A stretch of DNA of 64,000 nt. Origin: JAEZDC01 sp036676415. Lineage in GTDB: Bacteria; Bacteroidota; Bacteroidia; Chitinophagales; Chitinophagaceae. Below the pieces are notes generated by a model. It searched no databases. It saw nothing but the letters and a program-made list of their open reading frames with translations, and was not told where the DNA came from. The translations under genes were made by a program, and so were the position numbers. This document shows, in pieces, positions 50,753-59,505 of the stretch (positions within the stretch are counted from its first letter, which is position 1; every line of letters starts with the position of its first letter). The stretch is taken from assembly GCA_036676415.1 (NCBI GenBank), contig JAKFCX010000015.1, positions 434,001 to 498,000 on the forward strand, written 5' to 3'.

Positions 50753-52180
50753 ATGAAAAAGTATATCACAAACGCCGCAAAAATGTTATTAACGATGGCC
50801 ATACTGGTGCCAATCGTTTCAATAGCACAAGAACAACCTCAAACACAAACAAAACAGGCCCAGATAACTGAGGACGAGAAGTTTACTTATGGAACTCCAT
50901 CTTACTTCCGCCCTTACAGCCAGAATGGTATTGGAGTGTTTGAAACCACTAAAGAAGATAACAATAAGCCTTATGAAGGCAAAAAGATCAGGTTTGGTGC
51001 AGGGTTCACAATGCAGTATCAAAACATCAAGCATGAGAATGCACCTACCGTATTGAGCAACACAAACAGGCTTTGGAAACTAAGACCAGGTTTCATGACA
51101 GCTCAGGCTAACCTGTTTATAGATGCTCAGCTTGCTGATGGTATCTCTATGAATGTTACTAACTACATGTCTTCTCGTCACCACAACGAGTTCTGGGTAA
51201 AAGGTGGCTATTTCCAACTAGATAAACTTCCTTTCCTTAATAGTGCATTAGTTAACAACATTATGAAGTACACTACTATTAAAGTAGGTCATATGGAGAT
51301 CAATTATGGTGATGCACACTTCCGTCGTCCGGATGCTGGTCATACACTTCAGTCTCCTTTCATGGAAGGTAATATTATGGATGCTTTTGCTACTGAGATC
51401 GGTGGTGAAGTGAATTTCCAAAAGAACGGTTTAATTGCTATGATTGGTCTTTCTAATGGTATGATCAAAGGCCACGTAGATTCTACTTTCAAAACCGCAC
51501 AGGATGATAATGTAAAAAGAAATCCTTCTTTGTATGGTAAACTGGGTATCGACAAAAAGTTGGGTGATGATTTACGTTTCCGTTTAACTGGTAGCATTTA
51601 CACAAACAGCAGCCAGGCAGGTAGTGGATTAACACTTTACAGTGGTGACCGTGCAGGTTCTAACTATCAGAACGTAATGGAAGTTGAAAGAGACAATACA
51701 GGTGCAGTGAAATCTTACACAGCTATGTACTCTTCAGGTCGTTTCAACCCAGGTTTCAGCAAAAAGATCACAGCAATGATGTTGAATGCTTTTGTAAAAG
51801 CACATGGTTTTGAATTCTTCGGTACTTATGAAAATGCAAAAGGCAGAAGCAAAACTGAAACTACTGAAAGAAAAGCATCACAGTTTGCAGCTGAAGGTTT
51901 ATACAGATTCGGTAAAAATGAATCTTTCTACTTAGGTGCAAGATATAATAAAGTAAATGCTGAATTAAGTCAAACTCCGGTAACTACTCCAGCTTCTGCA
52001 GCAAGAACAGTTGACGTGACTATTGATCGTACAGCATTTGGAGCAGGTTGGTTCCTTACAAAGAACGTGTTGATGAAAGCTGAGTATGTTAATCAAAACT
52101 ACAAAGGCTTCCTTGGAAATGACTTCCGTAATGGTGGTAAATTCAAAGGTTGGGTGATAGAAGCTGTTGTAGGGTTCTAA
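50753..52180 (+). CDS. Outer-membrane beta-barrel protein (porin-like), unknown
   Basis: A 475-residue protein with a signal peptide (ends SIAQE) and strongly alternating polar/hydrophobic strands throughout, ending in an aromatic residue (VIEAVVGF), as expected of an outer-membrane barrel. Segments such as LFIDAQLADGISMNVTNYMS and FYLGARYNKVNAELSQ look like the Bacteroidota phosphate-selective or general porin-like group, but I cannot name the family. A strong terminator follows. Confidence 0.75.
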   Translation: MKKYITNAAKMLLTMAILVPIVSIAQEQPQTQTKQAQITEDEKFTYGTPSYFRPYSQNGIGVFETTKEDNNKPYEGKKIRFGAGFTMQYQNIKHENAPTVLSNTNRLWKLRPGFMTAQANLFIDAQLADGISMNVTNYMSSRHHNEFWVKGGYFQLDKLPFLNSALVNNIMKYTTIKVGHMEINYGDAHFRRPDAGHTLQSPFMEGNIMDAFATEIGGEVNFQKNGLIAMIGLSNGMIKGHVDSTFKTAQDDNVKRNPSLYGKLGIDKKLGDDLRFRLTGSIYTNSSQAGSGLTLYSGDRAGSNYQNVMEVERDNTGAVKSYTAMYSSGRFNPGFSKKITAMMLNAFVKAHGFEFFGTYENAKGRSKTETTERKASQFAAEGLYRFGKNESFYLGARYNKVNAELSQTPVTTPASAARTVDVTIDRTAFGAGWFLTKNVLMKAEYVNQNYKGFLGNDFRNGGKFKGWVIEAVVGF

Positions 52181-52190
52181 TGACTAGAGA

Positions 52191-52219
52191 AAAGGCCTGT
52201 ACTATACAGGCCTTTATTT
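52191..52219 (+). terminator. Rho-independent terminator
   Basis: AAAGGCCTGTA pairs with TACAGGCCTTT around a 3-base loop, with a T-rich tail. It ends the YceI/porin-like unit. Confidence 0.85.
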
Positions 52220-52414
52220 CAAACAATAAAAAAAGTACTTCTGGATGATTTAAAGCATCACCAGGTTATTGACACCACACTTTCTGTTAATCTGAAACAA
52301 TCATCTTGTCTGCAAATAAATACAAATACCGTTTGTCGATGATCGTGGTGATGCTTATTTTCTCTTCTGAAGTAAAAAGATAATAAACGTTGTGCATTAG
52401 TTTTAGTCTGGTTT

Positions 52415-52447
52415 AATTGGCTGCATCTTCATGTGGCCAATTTTTTA
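52415..52447. terminator. Hairpin at the end of the DUF2461 gene
   Basis: AATTGGC pairs with GCCAATT around a 14-base loop, followed on the plus strand by TTTTT. It overlaps the end of the DUF2461 frame; it could stop plus-strand transcripts running towards it. Confidence 0.5.
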
Positions 52448-53116
52448 TTCATCCAATGCATTGTTTAGAAACACTATCATGGGTTGCATGGTTTCAAATG
52501 CATTCAACACTTTTTTCAAAAGATCTTTATCCGTTAATTCAGCATCCTTTAACGGAGTACTTACTACCCAGCTTTTCAGTTTAATGTAATCAATTGCAGG
52601 GTTGTCTTTTTCATATCCTTTTGGCTCACGGCTCAGGCTCGTTTCTTTTGTCTTTTCAAGATCACCAAACATTGCAGCAAACTTTTTGTTGGTAATGATC
52701 TTTTTAAAATCACTCCAGCTATAATCAATTTCCTGCCTGATCTTTTTCATTCTGTCGGGTTCTGGCTGCCAGACACCTCCGGCGATGAAACTTTTGTTTC
52801 CGGGTTCAATATGTAAGTAGTAAGCAGCGAAAGGTGAGATTCTTCCACCACGTTCAAACGATGCACCGAAGTTGGTTTTGTATGGGCTTTTGTCTTTGCT
52901 GAACCGTACATCTCGGTTGATCCTGAACAGGCATTTTTTGCCTTCCAGCGTTTCAAAGTCTTTATCTTTTTTACAAAAGCCTTTGATGATCGCTTCTGCT
53001 AATTCAATGTAATCCTGTCTTGCTGTTTCATATCTTTTACGATTGGCATCGAACCATTCTTTGTTGTTGTTTTGGGCAAGTTCTTTCAGAAACTTCAGTG
53101 TAGACGGTTGTAGCAT
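52445..53116 (-). CDS. DUF2461 (TIGR02453) family protein
   Basis: A 223-residue protein of the widely distributed TIGR02453/DUF2461 family of unknown function. Recognised by LQPSTLKFLKELAQNNNKEWFDANR, the core FRINRDVRFSKDKSPYKTNFGA and YYLHIEPGNKSFIAGGVWQP. ATG 53116 gives the usual start; the six codons before it begin at a TTG. It lies downstream of ligA on the same strand, 91 bases away, with a dispersed repeat between. Confidence 0.88.
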   Translation of the reverse strand: MLQPSTLKFLKELAQNNNKEWFDANRKRYETARQDYIELAEAIIKGFCKKDKDFETLEGKKCLFRINRDVRFSKDKSPYKTNFGASFERGGRISPFAAYYLHIEPGNKSFIAGGVWQPEPDRMKKIRQEIDYSWSDFKKIITNKKFAAMFGDLEKTKETSLSREPKGYEKDNPAIDYIKLKSWVVSTPLKDAELTDKDLLKKVLNAFETMQPMIVFLNNALDE

Positions 53117-53158
53117 ATAATTTTGTTGTGTCAACTTTTGTATTTCAATGGAGCTTTA

Positions 53159-53178
53159 GTTGCGTCGCACTCTTGTAC
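53159..53178 (+). repeat. Dispersed intergenic repeat, GCG type (copy 14)
   Basis: GTTGCGTCGCACTCTTGTAC, the best match to the GCG-type consensus. It lies between ligA and DUF2461. Confidence 0.8.
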
Positions 53179-53207
53179 TAAAGCAAGGGAAGCAACATTA
53201 GCGTTCA

Positions 53208-55316
53208 TTAGTTGGTATCGGCGTTTATTAGTGCCAGAAACTCATCCTCACTAATAACTCTTATCGTATTTATCTTCTTTGCTTTCTCCAGTTTACTTCC
53301 AGCATCTTCACCAACAACCAGGTAATTCAGTTTACTGCTTACACCACTCAACAATTTTCCGCCATGTTGTTCAACCATTTCTTCTGCTTCGCTTCTTTTG
53401 AACTTACTCATGGTGCCGGTAAAGAGGAAGGTTTGTCCATGTAAAGTGTCATCTCCGGGTGATTGCTTTTTTTGATTGTTCATTTGTAAGCCAAGCTCTT
53501 GTAATTGCCTCAGCATCTCGATATTCTGGTCATTCATGAAGAATAGGTGAATACTGTTTGCTACTTTTACGCCTACATCTTCTAATTGTAATAGATCTTC
53601 CTCTGTCATCTTCCTAAAATCGAGCAAATGGTTTACAGCATTCGCCAAAGTCTTAGCTGTCGTTTCTCCAACGTAACGAATACCAAGTGCAAATATTAAG
53701 CGATTCAAAGGCTGCTGTTTACTTGCCGTAATTGCTTCCTGCAGCTTCTCTATACTTTTTTTGCCAAAGCCTTCCAGTTTGCTGATAGATTCAAAATCTA
53801 AAGTATAAATACCGGGAATGTCTTTTAGTAAACCAAGTTCATAGAACTTTCTTACGTTGGCTTCACCAAAACTTTTAATGTCCATGGCATCTTTGCTTAC
53901 GAAATGGATAATCCTTTCAACCACTTGTGCCGGGCATTCAATATTTACACATCTCCACACTGCTTCATCTGCTTCTTTCATCAACTCACTTTCACAAACA
54001 GGGCAACACTTGGGAAATTGAATTTTCTTTTCATCGCCTGTTCGCAATTCTGCATTTGATCTTACTATGTATGGAATCACATCACCGGCTCTTTCAACCA
54101 GAACCGTATCACCGATCATGAGGTCCTTTTCTTTTATCACATCTTCATTGAACAATGAAATAGATCCAACAGTAACACCACCTATCGGCACAGGATCGAT
54201 CTTCGCTACAGGAGTAATAGCTCCTGTTCTGCCTACCTGAAATTCTACTGCTCTTAATTTGCTGCTGGCTTGCCTGGCTTTAAATTTAAAAGCCATGGCC
54301 CATCTCGGATGATGAGTGGTCATTCCCATAATATCCTGCAGTTCTACACTGTTCACTTTAATTACCATTCCATCTATCTCGTAAGGGAGATCATCTCTCT
54401 TTACTTCATAGTCACGGCAATGCTTGATAACTTCATCAATACCTTTTACTACAACTTTTTCTTTTTGCGGACTTCTGAAACCGCAATTCCATAAAAGCTC
54501 CAGGCAACCACTATGGCTGGTAAGTTCTTTTGGAAAAGCATCATCTTTTTCGAGATTGTAATAGCTGATGTTGTATAAAAATGCTTCCAGTTTTCGTTTG
54601 GCAACATCTTTAGGATCTTTCATCCTCAAACTTCCTGAAGCTGCATTTCTTGGGTTAGCTAATGGAGGCAAATTCTGCTCAGCAAGCATATCATTGTATT
54701 GCTTGAATGAATGCTTGCTCATCATCACTTCACCTCTTATTTCTATCTGCTGAATACCGTGAGCAGAAAAAGATGCGGTCAGCGGGATAGATCGAATCTG
54801 TTTCAGATTCGTTGTAACATCTTCACCATGTACACCATCACCTCTTGTAGCTCCTCTTACAAAAACATCATCCTCGTAAATAAGTGAGATACTGGCTCCG
54901 TCAAACTTTGGTTCAATACAATATTCAATCTCAGTTAAACCGGATAGTTCTTTTGCTTTCCTGTCCCAGTCAATCAAATCGTCTTCATTATAGCTATTCT
55001 CCAGGCTAAGCATTGGTACAAGATGTTGCACAGTAGTGAAAGTTGCATTCAGGCTACTTCCAACTCTCTGTGTGGGTGAATCTTTGGTGATGAGATGTGG
55101 ATGCTTTGCTTCTATTTTCTCCAGCAGTTTATACAGTTGATCGTATTCAAAATCGGTGATCAAAGGGTCACTCATAACATAATACCGGTACTCATGAAAT
55201 CGTAATGCTGTTCTCAGATCCTCAATATGTTCAACAGCATCGTAGCCTGCCTTTTCGAGTATGAGTAAATCTTCAGTAAGTGATTGAATCGCTTTCACCT
55301 GCTCTAAATCGTACAT
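53208..55316 (-). CDS. ligA: NAD-dependent DNA ligase
   Basis: A 702-residue replicative ligase. In order: the Ia domain (YRYYVMSDPLITDFEYDQLY), the adenylation domain with the nucleotide-attached Lys in CIEPKFDGAS (about residue 125), an OB-fold, a Cys4 zinc finger (CCPVCESELM...CVNIECPAQ), helix-hairpin-helix repeats (LEGFGKKSIEKL) and a C-terminal BRCT domain (GQTFLFTGTMSKFKRSEAEE). All expected domains are present. Confidence 0.97.
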   Translation of the reverse strand: MYDLEQVKAIQSLTEDLLILEKAGYDAVEHIEDLRTALRFHEYRYYVMSDPLITDFEYDQLYKLLEKIEAKHPHLITKDSPTQRVGSSLNATFTTVQHLVPMLSLENSYNEDDLIDWDRKAKELSGLTEIEYCIEPKFDGASISLIYEDDVFVRGATRGDGVHGEDVTTNLKQIRSIPLTASFSAHGIQQIEIRGEVMMSKHSFKQYNDMLAEQNLPPLANPRNAASGSLRMKDPKDVAKRKLEAFLYNISYYNLEKDDAFPKELTSHSGCLELLWNCGFRSPQKEKVVVKGIDEVIKHCRDYEVKRDDLPYEIDGMVIKVNSVELQDIMGMTTHHPRWAMAFKFKARQASSKLRAVEFQVGRTGAITPVAKIDPVPIGGVTVGSISLFNEDVIKEKDLMIGDTVLVERAGDVIPYIVRSNAELRTGDEKKIQFPKCCPVCESELMKEADEAVWRCVNIECPAQVVERIIHFVSKDAMDIKSFGEANVRKFYELGLLKDIPGIYTLDFESISKLEGFGKKSIEKLQEAITASKQQPLNRLIFALGIRYVGETTAKTLANAVNHLLDFRKMTEEDLLQLEDVGVKVANSIHLFFMNDQNIEMLRQLQELGLQMNNQKKQSPGDDTLHGQTFLFTGTMSKFKRSEAEEMVEQHGGKLLSGVSSKLNYLVVGEDAGSKLEKAKKINTIRVISEDEFLALINADTN

Positions 55317-55369
55317 AAATTGTATTAGGCGATAAAGTTAAGTGGAAAGCAAAATGAGAAAAATCGAAG

Positions 55370-55386
55370 TATGTACTTTGTACACA
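55370..55386. promoter_or_regulatory. Candidate operator 3 at the regulator gene
   Basis: TATGTA-CTTTG-TACACA, one base off the symmetrical form TGTGTA-N5-TACACA found twice upstream of the amylase gene. It overlaps a possible -7 element (TACTTTG) and the upstream ATG of the regulator, which suggests autoregulation. Confidence 0.6.
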
Positions 55387-55439
55387 TTGATGAAATAACT
55401 ACCTTGTCTTTTTTTAAGACGATTGCAAACCCTCCAGCC

Positions 55440-56198
55440 ATGTTAAACAAAGATGCCCTCACCTTACCAGAGTATCGTAAAAAGTATCCCGGCTTAATAA
55501 AAGACCATAAGGCACTGGTGGCTACATATCCAAAGGTTCCAATTACAGTTGACTGTGTCATCTTTGGTTTTGACGAAAACGAATTGAAGGTACTATTGAT
55601 TAAAAGCGATTTTGAGATATTCAAAGATAAATGGTCACTCCTGGGAGATTTTGCCGAGGATAATGAAGAACTGGATGATGCCGCATACCGTGTACTAAAA
55701 CAAAGAACTGGTATGGACGACGTTTATCTTGACCAGGTGAGAGCTTTTAGTAAACCTGACCGTCATCCTGGAGGAAGGGTAATCACTATAGCCTATTGCT
55801 CTTTGCTTAATATCCAGCATCATAAATTGAAGATCACTGATAATGAATTGCATTGGCATTCAGTGAATTCTATCAAAAATGATATGGCGTTTGACCATAA
55901 AACCATCCTGGATGCTTGTTATTCCTGGCTCCAGAAACGAATACAGGAACATCCGTTGGGTTTCAACCTTCTTCCAGACAAATTCTCATTAAGAGAACTT
56001 CAGAACTTGTATGAAGCCATTTTAGGTATCCAGTTAGATCGTCGGAACTTCCGCAAGAAATTTTTCTCCATGGATTTCCTTGTGGATATCGGAGAGTTTG
56101 AACAGGACGTACCCCATCGTCCGGGTAAATTGTACAAGTTCAATTTTGAAAAATACGAGAAGAATAAACGGAAATGGACAGGGATTGATTTTGGCTAA
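55440..56198 (+). CDS. Nudix-wHTH transcriptional regulator (NrtR/AraR type)
   Basis: About 252 residues: an N-terminal Nudix-fold domain (TVDCVIFGFDENELKVLLIK to about residue 150) and a C-terminal winged helix (FSLRELQNLYEAILGIQLDRRNFRKKF). The Nudix box is degenerate (GDFAEDNEELDDAAYRVLKQ, then RTGM), lacking the REUxEE residues, so it should bind but not hydrolyse its ligand. In Bacteroidota such proteins control sugar catabolism. The next genes are a GH13 enzyme and SusC/SusD. ATG 55371 is also open, but it lies within the putative operator; ATG 55440 is preferred. Confidence 0.85.
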   Translation: MLNKDALTLPEYRKKYPGLIKDHKALVATYPKVPITVDCVIFGFDENELKVLLIKSDFEIFKDKWSLLGDFAEDNEELDDAAYRVLKQRTGMDDVYLDQVRAFSKPDRHPGGRVITIAYCSLLNIQHHKLKITDNELHWHSVNSIKNDMAFDHKTILDACYSWLQKRIQEHPLGFNLLPDKFSLRELQNLYEAILGIQLDRRNFRKKFFSMDFLVDIGEFEQDVPHRPGKLYKFNFEKYEKNKRKWTGIDFG

Positions 56199-56231
56199 CG
56201 ATTAAAATATCCTTTTTTTCTTTAACATTTT

Positions 56232-56261
56232 TTTGCAGACACAAAATCCTGCTTATATTGT
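56232..56261 (+). promoter_or_regulatory. Promoter of the alpha-glucan locus
   Basis: -33 TTTG (56232-56235), an 18-base spacer, then -7 TATATTGT (56254-56261), a partial match to TAnnTTTG. Operator 1 overlaps its downstream edge, which fits repression. Confidence 0.45.
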
Positions 56262-56275
56262 GTACGATTTACACA
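56259..56275. promoter_or_regulatory. Candidate operator 1 (Nudix regulator)
   Basis: TGTGTA-CGATT-TACACA, a perfect 6-bp inverted repeat with a 5-base spacer. It overlaps the -7 region of the amylase promoter. Confidence 0.65.
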
Positions 56276-56283
56276 TCTTAGTT

Positions 56284-56300
56284 TGTGTAAATTATACACT
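56284..56300. promoter_or_regulatory. Candidate operator 2 (Nudix regulator)
   Basis: TGTGTA-AATTA-TACACT, 5 of 6 pairs symmetrical. It starts 25 bases after operator 1 and ends 16 bases before the ATG. Confidence 0.6.
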
Positions 56301-56316
56301 TTATACGATTGCTGCT

Positions 56317-59300
56317 ATGATTAGAAAGCTATTTAGAGCTTATGTATTGCTTGCTACTGTAGTAATGCTTTCTGCATCTACCGTACAGGCACAATTGCTT
56401 ACCTGGTCTCCATCATTTATAAAAGAAACCGATAATAACGTTGAAATAATTGCCGATGCCACCAAAGGCAATCAGGGATTGTTGAATCATACTTCAACAG
56501 ATGTATATGTACATATCGGTGTAATTACAAATCTTAGTACTTCTTCTGCCAACTGGAAATATGTACCTGCTTTTTCTGCCTGGGGCACAACAAATTCCCA
56601 GATACAGGCTGTATATGTTAGTCCGAATAAATGGAAGTATACCATTCCTGGTAATCTCAGGTCCTTTTTTGGAATTACAAATAGCAGTGAAAAAATCTTA
56701 AAGATCGCTATTCTGTTCAGAAGTGGAAATGGCAGTAAGAAACTTGCTAACACGGATCAAAGTGATATGTATGTTCCGGTTTATGAACCAGGATTATTTG
56801 CAAGAATAGACAGGCCATATCGGGAACCAAAATATGTTCCTACAGCAGAGCCTATGACTGTTAATGCAGGTGATGCCGTTACCGTAAATGGAGTTTCAAG
56901 TGAAGTTGCCAACCTCAGGATCTTATTCAATGGTTCACAGGTTGCTATTGCAGCAAACACTTCCACCATTTCAACTTCTATCAACGCTGTTAGTGGAGAT
57001 AACCAGATAATTGTTGAAGCTGCTAATGTAAACGGAACAAAATACGATACACTAAACTTCTTCATCAATACACCTGTAAATATCGCTACACAGCCTACAG
57101 GAACTGTCGATGGAATAAATTATCATCCTGATAATACATCGGTAACACTTGTATTATTTGCTCCCAGTAAAACAAGGGCAGCAGTCATTGGAGACTTCAA
57201 CAACTGGACACAGACAGCAACTAACCAGATGAACAGAACTCCTGATGGCAATCGTTACTGGATCACTCTAACTGGATTAACCCCAGCAACCGAATATGCA
57301 TTTCAATATTTAGTGGATGGAACAATTAAGATTGCAGAGCCATATGCTGAAAAAATCCTGGATCCTTCAAACGACCAGTTTATTTCTTCAACAACGTATC
57401 CTGCGCTGAAACCATATCCCGCTGGACAAACAGGAATTGTAAGTGTCTTGCAAACACAGGCATCAACGTATACCTGGACGTCCGGCACTTTCACAAAACC
57501 TGACAAAAGAAATCTTCGCATCTATGAAATGCTTTTGAGAGATTTCCTGGCAACGCATGACTGGCAAACATTAAAAGATACTTTGGGTTATTTCAAAAGA
57601 CTTGGTGTGAATGCAATTGAAATAATGCCTTTTAACGAATTTGAAGGAAACAATAGCTGGGGATATAATCCAAGCTTCTATTTTGCCCCGGATAAATATT
57701 ACGGTACCAAGAATTCGCTAAAGCAGTTTATAGATGCCTGTCACCAGAACGGTATTGCAGTGATCATGGATATAGTATTGAATCATACTTATGGTTCATC
57801 TCCCCTGGCACAATTGTATTGGGATGCTGCTAATAACAGGCCGGCTGCCAACAATCCATGGTATAATACCGTTACGCCACATGCATTTGATTTTGGCGGA
57901 CAGGATTTCAATCACGAAAGCCAGGCAACAAAAAGTTTCTTCAATCGTGTGCTGCAACATTGGGTGACTGAATACAGAATCGACGGATATCGTTTTGATT
58001 TCTCAAAGGGGTTAACCAATAAGCCATCTACTAACGATGCTCAATTCTCGGCTTACGATGCAACAAGGGTGGCTATTATTACCAGTTATGCAAATGCAAT
58101 AAGAGCTGTTGATCCTGATTCGTATATCATACTGGAACATTTTACCGAGAATGCAGAGGAAATTGATTTTGCCACCAACCACAACATGCTTATCTGGGGT
58201 AACCTTAATTATAATTTTCATGAAGCGACAAAAGGAGTATTGGCCAATTCAAACTTCCAGTGGGGCATTCATGTAAACCGTGGTTACACAGTTCCACACC
58301 TGGTTACTTATATGGAGAGCCATGATGAAGAGAGATTAATGTATCTCAACATCAATCAAGGTGTAATAGGAGCTACGCATAACACAAGAGATTTGAATAC
58401 GGCTCTTAAAAGAATGGAAATGGCCACAGCTTTCTGGGCCATGATTCCTGGTCCGAAAATGATGTGGCAGTTTGGAGAATTGGGTTACGATAAATCGATC
58501 AACACATGTGAGAACGGAACGATCAATAATAGTTGCAGAACTTCTCCGAAACCAATTCTGTGGAGCTACAAAGACAATGCAAACAGGCTCGCATTACACA
58601 ATGCGTATGCAAAATTATTTGCGTTAAGAAATCATGCTCCTTATCTGCCAACCTTTGTAACAAATAATGTCGATTATAGTTTAACCGGTGCCTTTAAATG
58701 GATGAAAGTCACTTCCGGCTCACTTCGTATATGTGTGATTGGAAATTTTGATGTACAGCCTGTAACCGGATCAGTGGCTTTTCAAACTCCCGGAACCTGG
58801 TACGACTATCTGAGCGGCGGAACTTTTATTGCAACGGGTAGCTTCCAGAGTATCACATTGCAGCCTGGAGAATTTCATGTTTATCTAGACCAGGATGCCA
58901 ATGCAGTATTGCCGTTAACGCTCTTATCATTTGATGGAAGAAGAGAGGACAAATCAATTAAGCTTACCTGGATAACAACCAATGAGACCAATGTTTCTCA
59001 TTTTGATGTACAGCGTTCATTCAACGGAAGTGAATTTGAAGCCGTAGAAACTGTCCAGGCAGAAAATTCGGTTGCCATCAACCAATATGAAACACTTGAT
59101 AATGCTTTACAAGCTGTAAATGCTACAGCAAACATTTTCTATCGTTTGAAAATGGTGGATGCAGATGGAAAATTCAGCTATTCTAAAGTAGTAATGATAC
59201 AGCCACTGAAACAAACGGGTTTTTCAGTGTTCCCTAATCCTGCCAATAGCGGAAAAGTATTTATTAAAGTGGATGGTTATAACAATAGAAGGATAACGGT

Positions 59301-59460
59301 AAACATCCAGGATGTAACGGGAAAAATATATAGAACAATGAATGCAGCACCTGTAGCAGGTAACATTGCCTTAGATGTGAAAAATGTTGCTGCTGGAATG
59401 TATTTCGTGAAAATTATTATAGACGGAACAGTGAAAGTTTACCCCTTGATCATAAACTAA
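56317..59460 (+). CDS. Secreted GH13 alpha-amylase family enzyme with T9SS domain
   Basis: A 1047-residue exported glycoside hydrolase acting on alpha-glucans. Order: signal peptide (ends STVQAQ), a starch-binding-like module, a second beta domain, a CBM48-type domain near residue 275 (VIGDFNNWT), and a GH13 barrel with the four regions DIVLNHTYG, GYRFDFSKG (nucleophile Asp), ILEHF (acid Glu) and MESHDEERL. Then comes a C-terminal beta domain and a type A sorting domain (FSVFPNPANSG, NVAAGMYFVKIIIDG). Surface display or release by the type IX system is expected. The exact product specificity is unknown. ATG 56317 is chosen; upstream codons overlap the operators. Confidence 0.92.
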   Translation: MIRKLFRAYVLLATVVMLSASTVQAQLLTWSPSFIKETDNNVEIIADATKGNQGLLNHTSTDVYVHIGVITNLSTSSANWKYVPAFSAWGTTNSQIQAVYVSPNKWKYTIPGNLRSFFGITNSSEKILKIAILFRSGNGSKKLANTDQSDMYVPVYEPGLFARIDRPYREPKYVPTAEPMTVNAGDAVTVNGVSSEVANLRILFNGSQVAIAANTSTISTSINAVSGDNQIIVEAANVNGTKYDTLNFFINTPVNIATQPTGTVDGINYHPDNTSVTLVLFAPSKTRAAVIGDFNNWTQTATNQMNRTPDGNRYWITLTGLTPATEYAFQYLVDGTIKIAEPYAEKILDPSNDQFISSTTYPALKPYPAGQTGIVSVLQTQASTYTWTSGTFTKPDKRNLRIYEMLLRDFLATHDWQTLKDTLGYFKRLGVNAIEIMPFNEFEGNNSWGYNPSFYFAPDKYYGTKNSLKQFIDACHQNGIAVIMDIVLNHTYGSSPLAQLYWDAANNRPAANNPWYNTVTPHAFDFGGQDFNHESQATKSFFNRVLQHWVTEYRIDGYRFDFSKGLTNKPSTNDAQFSAYDATRVAIITSYANAIRAVDPDSYIILEHFTENAEEIDFATNHNMLIWGNLNYNFHEATKGVLANSNFQWGIHVNRGYTVPHLVTYMESHDEERLMYLNINQGVIGATHNTRDLNTALKRMEMATAFWAMIPGPKMMWQFGELGYDKSINTCENGTINNSCRTSPKPILWSYKDNANRLALHNAYAKLFALRNHAPYLPTFVTNNVDYSLTGAFKWMKVTSGSLRICVIGNFDVQPVTGSVAFQTPGTWYDYLSGGTFIATGSFQSITLQPGEFHVYLDQDANAVLPLTLLSFDGRREDKSIKLTWITTNETNVSHFDVQRSFNGSEFEAVETVQAENSVAINQYETLDNALQAVNATANIFYRLKMVDADGKFSYSKVVMIQPLKQTGFSVFPNPANSGKVFIKVDGYNNRRITVNIQDVTGKIYRTMNAAPVAGNIALDVKNVAAGMYFVKIIIDGTVKVYPLIIN

Positions 59461-59505
59461 CTAATATCATAAACCCTTTTGTATTAAAACTGTAAACAAT
59501 AAAGT

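Noticed and set aside
53124..53142. An extra GTG-type repeat copy near the DUF2461 start (GTTGTGTCAACTTTTGTA)
   Set aside because: Four or five mismatches in the outer half and overlap with a probable promoter; chance similarity cannot be excluded.
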